In this document: positions 58,355 to 64,000 of the stretch, one piece after another
Position numbering within the stretch: position 1 is the stretch's first letter
Layout of the letters: the number at the start of each line of letters is the position of its first letter
NCBI RefSeq assembly: GCF_000444875.1
Contig: NC_021985.1
Coordinates: 3,853,535 to 3,917,534, forward strand
Reading direction: 5' to 3'
DNA from: Streptomyces collinus Tu 365
GTDB taxonomy: Bacteria; Actinomycetota; Actinomycetes; Streptomycetales; Streptomycetaceae
DNA length: 64,000 nt
Notes under the pieces: model-generated
Seen by the model: only the letters and a program-made list of their open reading frames with translations
Databases searched by the model: none
Told to the model about the DNA's origin: nothing
Translations under genes and position numbers: made by a program

Positions 58355-61324
58355 ATGGACGGTGGGCCGCGAGTACCCGAGCAGCGGCGTGCCGGCGCCG
58401 CGGCCGGAGCCATCGCGGAGCCGGAACCGCTGCGCTTCGGCGTGCTCGGTCCGGTACGGGCCTGGCGCGGCGCGCAGCCGCTGAACACCGGCTCGCCCCA
58501 GCAGCGCGCCCTGCTGGCCGCACTGCTGCTGCGCGAGGGCCGCACGGCGACGGCGGCGGAGCTGATCGACGCGCTCTGGGGCACCGAGCCGCCGTCCCAG
58601 GCACTGGCCGCGCTGCGCACGTACGCCTCCCGGCTGCGCAAGGTGCTGGACCCCGGGGTGCTGGTCAGCGAGTCCGGCGGCTACGCGGTGCGCTCGCTCG
58701 GCGAGGGCGCGCTGGACCTCGCGGTCGCGCAGGACCTCGCGGCGCAGGCGGAGAAGGCGCGCGGCGCGGGTGACCTGGGCGAGGCGCGCGAGGTGCTGAA
58801 CCGCGCGCTGGCGCTGTGGGACGGCGAGCCGCTGGCGGGCGTGCCCGGACCCCACGCCGACACCCAGCGGGTCCGTCTGCAGGAGTGGCGGCTCCAGCTC
58901 CTGGAGACCCGCCTGGACCTGGACCTGGACCTGGGCTGCCACGCGGAGGCCGTCTCCGAGCTGACCGCCCTGACCGCGGCGCACCCGCTGCGCGAGCGGC
59001 TGCGCGAGCTGCTGATGCTGGCGCTGTACCGCAGCGGCCGCCAGGCGGAGGCGCTCGCCGTGTACGCGGACACCCGCCGCCTGCTGGCGGAGGAGCTGGG
59101 CGTGGACCCGCGGCCGGGCCTGCGGGAGCTCCAGCAGCGGATCCTCCGGGCGGACCCGGCACTCGCCGAACCGTCCATCCCGGCCGCGGAGCCCGCCCTG
59201 GTCCCGGTGCGCCCGGCCCAGCTCCCGGCCTCCGTACCGGACTTCACCGGGCGCTCCTTCTTCGTCTCCGAGCTGAGCGAGGTGCTGGCCTCCGCGTCCG
59301 AGGCGGAGGGCCGCGTGATGGCGGTCTCGGCGCTGGCCGGGATCGGCGGCGTGGGCAAGACGACGCTGGCGGTGCACGTGGCCCACCGGGCCCGCCCCGC
59401 CTTCCCCGACGGCCAGCTGTACGTGGACCTCCAGGGTGCCGGGCCGCGCCCCGCCGAGCCCGAGACGGTCCTCGGCTCCTTCCTGCGCGCCCTGGGCACG
59501 GCGGACTCCGCCATCCCGGACTCCCTGGAGGAGCGGGCGGCGCTGTACCGCTCGGTCCTCGACGGCCGCCGGGTCCTGGTGCTGCTGGACAACGCCAAGG
59601 ACGCGGCGCAGATACGGCCGCTGCTGCCGGGCACGGAGGGCTGCGCGGCCCTGGTGACCTCCCGGGTCCGGATGCTCGACCTCGCCGGGGCGCACCTGGT
59701 GGACCTCGACGTGATGTCGCCCGACGAGGCGCTGTCCCTGTTCACCAAGATCGTGGGCGAGGAGCGGGTGGCGGCCGAACGGGAGGCGGCCCTGGACGTG
59801 GTGGCGGCCTGCGGCTTCCTCCCCCTGGCCCTGCGTATCGCGGCGTCGCGGCTGGCCGCCCGCCGCACCTGGACGGTCTCGGTCCTCGCGGCCAAGCTCG
59901 CGGACGAGCGGCGCCGGCTGGACGAGCTGCAGGCGGGCGACCTCGCGGTGAAGGCGACCTTCGAGCTGGGCTACGGCCAGTTGGAGCCGGCGCAGGCCCG
60001 CGCCTTCCGGCTGCTCGGCCTGGCCGACGGCCCCGACATGTCCCTCGCGGCCGCCTCCGCCGTCCTCGACCTGCCGCCGGAGGACACCGAGGACCTGCTG
60101 GAGTCCCTGGTCGACACGTCCCTGCTGGAGTCCGCGGCACCCGGCCGCTACCGCTTCCACGACCTGGTGCGGCTCTACGCGCGTGCCTGCGCGGAACGGG
60201 ACGAGCAGCCGCCGAGCGAGCGGGCGGAGGCGATGTCGCGGTTGCTGGACTTCTATCTGGCCTCCGCGACCCGGGTGTACGCCATCGAGCGCCCGGGCGA
60301 CCGCACGGTGGACCACCTGGAGACGACACGGCGGGCGGCCCAGGAGTTCGTGGACGACGCACGGGCACTGGACTGGCTGCACGCGGAGGCGGCGTGCATC
60401 CTCGCCTGTGTCCAGCAGTCGCTCGCCGCGCCCACCCTGCGCAAGGCCGTTGATCTCCTGCTCGCGTCCAAGGACCTGGCCGAGTCGGGGGCCAGCGCGC
60501 TGCGGTACGAGGCGGCGACGCGGGCCGCCCGTGACGCCGCGGCCGAGCTGGGCGACGCCTTCGCGGAGGGCCGGGCGAGGACGACGCTCGCCCAGGTGCT
60601 CGGTCACGGCGGCCGGTTCGAGGAGGCCGGCGTCGAGACGGCGCGTGCCATCGAACTGGGCCGCAGCACGAAGGACCCGTGGACCTGCGGCAACGCCCAC
60701 AACGAGCAGGGCATCGTCGCCAACTGCCTGAACCAGCGGACCGTCAGCGAGATCCACCTGCGCGAGGCGATCAAGGCGTTCCGAGCCGACGGCAATCGCC
60801 CGGGAGAGGCCAGCGCGCTGTGCAACCTCTCGCGCGTGCTGGTCTCCCTGGACCGGGTCCCGACCGCCATCGACCTGGTCCGTGAGGGCATCGCCATCTA
60901 CGACGAGCTCGGGCTCACCTTCCGCCTCGCGAACGCCCGTTACGCCCTGGGCATCGCGCTCAGCCACGGCGGACGCAACGACGAGGCGCTCGACGAACTC
61001 ACGGCCGCCCTGGAGACGTTCGCGGTGAACCGGCAGCGCCTGTGGGAGGGCACCACCCACTTCCGGATCGCCCAGGTCCACCTGTCCGCAGGGCGCCCGG
61101 CCCGGGCCGCGCAGCACGCCGAGCAGGCACTGACCACCGGATACATCGGTGGCGAGTGGATGCGTGCCAACATCCTCACCCTCCTGGGCCGCTCCCTCGA
61201 GAACCTGGGCCAGACGGACCGGGCGAGGGCCTGCTGGCGCGACGCGCTCACCGTCTACGAGGGCGCGGGATCGCCCGAGGCCGACGAACTGCGCCGTCTG
61301 CTCCACTCCGTGGCCGTCCTCTGA
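58355..61324 (+). CDS. afsR: AfsR global regulator (SARP-NB-ARC-TPR)
   Basis: 989 residues. The parts are an N-terminal SARP DNA-binding domain (about 25-115, LRFGVLGPVRAWRGAQPL then TYASRLRKVLDPG), a bacterial transcriptional activation domain (about 120-270), an NB-ARC ATPase with GIGGVGKTTLA (about 328-338), and C-terminal TPR repeats (about 690-980). Length and order match AfsR, a Ser/Thr kinase (AfsK)-responsive activator of secondary metabolism that turns on afsS. afsS follows 196 bases later, confirming the identity. ATG at 58355 is used. Confidence 0.9.
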   Translation: MDGGPRVPEQRRAGAAAGAIAEPEPLRFGVLGPVRAWRGAQPLNTGSPQQRALLAALLLREGRTATAAELIDALWGTEPPSQALAALRTYASRLRKVLDPGVLVSESGGYAVRSLGEGALDLAVAQDLAAQAEKARGAGDLGEAREVLNRALALWDGEPLAGVPGPHADTQRVRLQEWRLQLLETRLDLDLDLGCHAEAVSELTALTAAHPLRERLRELLMLALYRSGRQAEALAVYADTRRLLAEELGVDPRPGLRELQQRILRADPALAEPSIPAAEPALVPVRPAQLPASVPDFTGRSFFVSELSEVLASASEAEGRVMAVSALAGIGGVGKTTLAVHVAHRARPAFPDGQLYVDLQGAGPRPAEPETVLGSFLRALGTADSAIPDSLEERAALYRSVLDGRRVLVLLDNAKDAAQIRPLLPGTEGCAALVTSRVRMLDLAGAHLVDLDVMSPDEALSLFTKIVGEERVAAEREAALDVVAACGFLPLALRIAASRLAARRTWTVSVLAAKLADERRRLDELQAGDLAVKATFELGYGQLEPAQARAFRLLGLADGPDMSLAAASAVLDLPPEDTEDLLESLVDTSLLESAAPGRYRFHDLVRLYARACAERDEQPPSERAEAMSRLLDFYLASATRVYAIERPGDRTVDHLETTRRAAQEFVDDARALDWLHAEAACILACVQQSLAAPTLRKAVDLLLASKDLAESGASALRYEAATRAARDAAAELGDAFAEGRARTTLAQVLGHGGRFEEAGVETARAIELGRSTKDPWTCGNAHNEQGIVANCLNQRTVSEIHLREAIKAFRADGNRPGEASALCNLSRVLVSLDRVPTAIDLVREGIAIYDELGLTFRLANARYALGIALSHGGRNDEALDELTAALETFAVNRQRLWEGTTHFRIAQVHLSAGRPARAAQHAEQALTTGYIGGEWMRANILTLLGRSLENLGQTDRARACWRDALTVYEGAGSPEADELRRLLHSVAVL

Positions 61325-61340
61325 GCACGTCCGGCGCCCC

Positions 61341-61358
61341 GTTCATCAAACGTTTATG
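61341..61358 (+). promoter_or_regulatory. Probable AfsR-binding direct repeat upstream of afsS
   Basis: GTTCATCAAACGTTTATG: two GTT(C/T)AT hexamers 11 bases apart. In S. coelicolor, AfsR binds direct repeats of about this spacing overlapping the -35 of afsS. The position, 163-180 bases before the afsS start, fits. Confidence 0.55.
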
Positions 61359-61520
61359 GGCACCTGACACTCTCAAGTGGTCGGTCCGCCGCAGCGGGGG
61401 AAGCGGAGGCGGATCGCGCGGGGCCCACGGGTAAGGTGAGCGCCCCGGAACGCCCGTTCGACAACCACGGGGGAGTTGCTGAGCGGGCGTTCCCGTCAGC
61501 TCTGCCACAGGGGAGTTCTC

Positions 61521-61709
61521 ATGAGCAACACCGAAGAGTCCAAGAACCTGGACGACGTCACGACCCTCGACAGCCACATGCCGGCTCCGCCGAAGGACGG
61601 CACTGTGACGCCTCTCGACAGCCACATGCCGGCTCCGCCGAAGGACGACACCGTGACGACCCTCGACAGCCACATGCCGGCCCCGCCGGCCCTGGACCTC
61701 AAGGGCTAG
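61521..61709 (+). CDS. afsS: AfsS, sigma-like small activator
   Basis: 62 residues with three copies of LDSHMPAPP at residues 16-24, 32-40 and 48-56, an exact 16-residue period preceded by VT-T/P. AfsS is a 63-residue protein of this design immediately downstream of afsR that stimulates antibiotic production; its molecular target is not settled. The DNA repeats with a 48-base period are nearly identical in the codons used. ATG at 61521 with AGGGGAG upstream is preferred to an earlier in-frame start. Confidence 0.85.
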   Translation: MSNTEESKNLDDVTTLDSHMPAPPKDGTVTPLDSHMPAPPKDDTVTTLDSHMPAPPALDLKG

Positions 61710-61796
61710 TAGGTCACCACCCCGACAGGGGATTTCGGCCGCGGCGGCGCGGAGGGGGAGCCGTCGCGGCCGAGGTGTGTGCCGGGGGGGGGTGGG

Positions 61797-63389
61797 TCAG
61801 GGGGACCGCAGCTCCCCCTTCACCACCTTGCCGCTCGCGTTGCGCGGCAGGGCCGCGACGAAGCGGACGGCGCGGGGGACCTTGTAGTTGGCCATCTCGC
61901 GGCGGGACCAGGCGATCAGGTCGTCGGCGGTGAGGACCGCGCCGGGGCGGCGGACGACGTACGCCTCGCCGACCTCGCCGAGCCGGGCGTCGGGGACCCC
62001 GACGACCGCCACGTCCGCCACCTCGGGGTGGGTGGCGAGGAGTTGCTCTATCTCGGCCGGGTAGGCGTTGAAGCCGCCGACGATGAACATGTCCTTCAGG
62101 CGGTCGGTGATGCGCAGGTTGCCCGCGGCGTCCAGGACGCCCACGTCCCCGGTGCGCAGCCAGCCGTCCGCCGACACCGCCTCGCGGGTGGCCGCCGGGT
62201 CCTCGAAGTAGCCGCGCATGACGTGGAATCCGCGGACCAGCACCTCCCCGGCGCTGCCGGCCGGCACCGGCGCGCCGCCGGAGTCGACGACCTTCACCTC
62301 CGTACCGGGGATCGCCCGGCCCGAGGTGGCCGCGATGACCGACGGGGCGTCGCCGCGGCGGCACATCGTGACGATCCCGCTCGCCTCGGAGAGGCCGTAG
62401 GCGGTGAGGACGGTGTCCACGCCCAGTTCCCCGCGCAGCCGTTCCACCAGCCGCAGCGGTACGACGGCCGCGCCGGTCACCACCAGGCGCAGGGCGGACA
62501 GGTCGTGGGCGCCGCGGGCCGGGTGGTCCAGCAACGACTGGTGGAGGGTGGGCGGCCCCGGGAGGACCGAGACCCGTTCCGCGGCGATGTTCGCCAGTAC
62601 CGTGTCCACGTTGAACACCGGCTGCGGGATCATCGTCGCCCCGCGCATCAGGCAGGCGATCACTCCGGCCTTGTAGCCGAAGGTGTGGAAGAACGGGTTG
62701 ACGATCAGGTAGCGGTCACCGGCCCGCAGCCCGGCCAGGGCGGCCCAGATCTCGTAGGCCCTGAGCGTCTGCCGGTGGGTGGTCATCACGCCCTTGGGGC
62801 GGCCGGTGGTGCCGGAGGTGAAGACGATGTCCGAGAGGCTGTCGCCGGTCAGCCGGGCGGCCCGGGCGCGTACCTCGTCCGCTCCGGTGCCCTCCCCCGC
62901 CGCCAGGAAGTCCTTCCAGGTCAGGAAGGAGCGCGGGGCGTCGTCCGAGAGGACCACCACGTGTTCGAGGGCCGGCAGTCCGGGCAGCGGGCGGTCGGCG
63001 CCGTCGGTGGCGCCCGCCGCCCGGCGCAGGGCCGCCACGTACGACGTGCCGAGGAAGGTGCCGGTGACGAACAGCAGCCGGGCCCCGCTGCGGCGCAGCA
63101 CGTCGACCGCCTCGGCCCCCTTGAAGCGCGTGTTCAGCGGTACGAGCACCGCGCCGGCCGACACCGCGCCCAGGGCCGCGACGATCCAGTCGAGGCAGTT
63201 GGGGGCCCAGACGGCGACCCGGTCGCCCGGCCGTACCCCGCTCGCCAGACAGGCCGCGGCGGCCCGCTCCACCCGGGCCCCCAGTTCGGCGTAGGTCGTC
63301 CGGGTGCGGCCCTCGACCACCGCCTCGGCGTCGGCGTACCGCTCGGCCGACCACCGCACCAGGCCCGGGATGGTGCCCCAGTCACTCAT
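61797..63389 (-). CDS. Acyl-CoA synthetase (FadD-like AMP-binding enzyme)
   Basis: 530 residues of the ANL superfamily. The AMP-binding P-loop is FTSGTTGRPKG (about 184-194). A5-like TAYGLSEASG and the hinge motif GDVGVLDAAGNLRITDRLKD are clear, and the C-terminal Lys sits in NASGKVVKGEL. It makes an acyl-CoA from a carboxylic acid, ATP and CoA. ATG at 63389 lies 21 bases after a CTGACTGTCCGTCAG site. It is divergent from the thiolase, with 83 bases between the starts. Confidence 0.9.
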   Translation of the reverse strand: MSDWGTIPGLVRWSAERYADAEAVVEGRTRTTYAELGARVERAAAACLASGVRPGDRVAVWAPNCLDWIVAALGAVSAGAVLVPLNTRFKGAEAVDVLRRSGARLLFVTGTFLGTSYVAALRRAAGATDGADRPLPGLPALEHVVVLSDDAPRSFLTWKDFLAAGEGTGADEVRARAARLTGDSLSDIVFTSGTTGRPKGVMTTHRQTLRAYEIWAALAGLRAGDRYLIVNPFFHTFGYKAGVIACLMRGATMIPQPVFNVDTVLANIAAERVSVLPGPPTLHQSLLDHPARGAHDLSALRLVVTGAAVVPLRLVERLRGELGVDTVLTAYGLSEASGIVTMCRRGDAPSVIAATSGRAIPGTEVKVVDSGGAPVPAGSAGEVLVRGFHVMRGYFEDPAATREAVSADGWLRTGDVGVLDAAGNLRITDRLKDMFIVGGFNAYPAEIEQLLATHPEVADVAVVGVPDARLGEVGEAYVVRRPGAVLTADDLIAWSRREMANYKVPRAVRFVAALPRNASGKVVKGELRSP

Positions 63390-63409
63390 AGCAGCCCCCT
63401 GCACCGTAG

Positions 63410-63424
63410 CTGACTGTCCGTCAG
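63410..63424. promoter_or_regulatory. Operator-like palindrome CTGACTGTCCGTCAG
   Basis: One mismatch (T for G in the left arm). It lies 21 bases upstream of the acyl-CoA ligase start. Confidence 0.6.
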
Positions 63425-63436
63425 ATTAGCTGTAAC

Positions 63437-63451
63437 CTGACGGGCTGTCAG
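63437..63451. promoter_or_regulatory. Operator-like palindrome CTGACGGGCTGTCAG
   Basis: One mismatch (T for C in the right arm). It lies 22 bases upstream of the thiolase start. Together with 63410-63424 it controls the divergent pair. Confidence 0.6.
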
Positions 63452-63472
63452 CAGCAGAAGGGTGGGCGCAGC

Positions 63473-64000
63473 ATGGCCGGTACGGGACTGAAGGACGCCA
63501 CCGCCATCGTCGGGATCGGGCAGACCGCCTTCGCCCGGCAGCTTCCGGAGGACGAGCGGACCCTCGCCTGCCGGGCCGTTCTCGCCGCTCTCGACGACGC
63601 CGGGATCGCGCCCGGCGAGGTCGACGCCCTCGCCTCCTACACCATGGAGGAGACCGACGAGGTGGAGCTGGCGAAGGCCGTGGGGCTCGGCGACCTCACT
63701 TTCTTCAGCAAGGTCGGGTTCGGGGGCGGCGGTTCGTGCGCCACCGTCGCGCACCTGGCCGCCGCCATCGCCGCCGGGCAGGCGGACGTCGGGGTCGCCT
63801 GGCGCTCGCGCAAGCGGGGCAGCGGGCCCCGGCCGTGGACCGGCACCGCCGTCCAGCTCCCCACCCCGGGGCAGTGGACCCGGCCCTTCGGGCTGCTCCG
63901 GCCCGCCGACGAGATCGCCATGCTGGCCCGGCGGTACATGCACGAGTACGGGGCCACCCGGGACCACCTGTTCAACGTCGCCCTGGCCTGCCGCAACCGG
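63473..64000 (+). CDS. Thiolase-family protein (lipid-transfer type), 3' end outside window
   Basis: The first 176 residues are within the window. They match the thiolase-like or SCP2-type acyltransferase N-terminus: AIVGIGQTAFARQLPEDERT, GGGGSCATVAHLAAAIAAGQ around the catalytic Cys (about residue 89), and PTPGQWTRPFGLL. This subgroup is often encoded with a DUF35 OB-fold partner and is found in steroid and ring-degradation pathways. ATG at 63473 follows GAAGGGTGG. It is preceded by a CTGACG-type operator and diverges from the ligase gene. Confidence 0.85.
   Translation, partial: MAGTGLKDATAIVGIGQTAFARQLPEDERTLACRAVLAALDDAGIAPGEVDALASYTMEETDEVELAKAVGLGDLTFFSKVGFGGGGSCATVAHLAAAIAAGQADVGVAWRSRKRGSGPRPWTGTAVQLPTPGQWTRPFGLLRPADEIAMLARRYMHEYGATRDHLFNVALACRNR

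Noticed and set aside
58203..61306. Long minus-strand frame opposite afsR that extends the amidohydrolase frame
   Set aside because: AfsR motifs are on the plus strand, and the amidohydrolase has a good ATG at 58165 just after an operator.

Overview
The window is high-GC actinobacterial DNA and almost certainly Streptomyces. The evidence is an AICE of pSAM2 type, an afsR-afsS pair with the diagnostic repeated small protein, Scr1-type XRE/DUF397 pairs, a fused FO synthase for coenzyme F420, a SigK/RskA/fasciclin module and many GTG starts coupled by GTGA overlaps.

Layout. (1) 1-10.1 kb is the right part of a pSAM2-like integrative conjugative element: RepSA (runs off the left edge), three small transfer-type proteins, a DUF2637 spread protein, TraB, a SCO3933-family protein, KorSA (GntR), a Pif-like Nudix protein, an ATP-binding anti-sigma-type protein, and an AT-richer cargo pair, an AAA ATPase plus a DUF4435/TOPRIM protein, that looks like a PARIS-type anti-phage system. 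It ends at a 3' fragment of tRNA-Arg(CCT) at about 10.05 kb. (2) 10.1-19.3 kb starts with a second integrase that has lost its C-terminal catalytic half and is joined directly to the tail of an unrelated ATP-binding gene. It then carries a methyltransferase, a WXG/RHS polymorphic toxin locus (restriction-endonuclease-fold tip plus Imm7 immunity protein) and a truncated peptidase. It ends at a second tRNA-Arg 3' fragment followed by a perfect terminator hairpin, probably the original chromosomal flank. A third, shorter copy of the tRNA end lies at 21.4 kb. The region therefore reads as accreted and partly decayed integrations at one tRNA gene, whose intact copy should lie left of the window.

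(3) 19.7-48.6 kb is ordinary chromosome: secreted peptidase, SIMPL protein, membrane-anchored HTH regulator, sigK-rskA-fasciclin, slipin, glutathione peroxidase, XRE/DUF397, GPP34 protein, an unusual D,D-carboxypeptidase with a long acidic repeat region, a polytopic membrane protein, a sodium/solute symporter, a DraG-like protein lacking its metal ligands, a possible toxin-antitoxin pair, a transpeptidase-like protein lacking its catalytic residues, and the FO synthase.

(4) 37.4-39.1 kb and 50.7-64 kb contain catabolic-type genes: two LLM flavin-dependent oxidoreductases, two short-chain dehydrogenases, two amidohydrolase-fold enzymes, an aldehyde dehydrogenase, an acyl-CoA ligase and a thiolase. 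Six copies of a palindrome close to CTGACGnTCCGTCAG sit 21-35 bases before their start codons, and one is more distal. This points to one regulon under a repressor that is not in the window. afsR and afsS lie inside this block but have no such site and appear to be independent. The substrate of the pathway cannot be read from the sequence.
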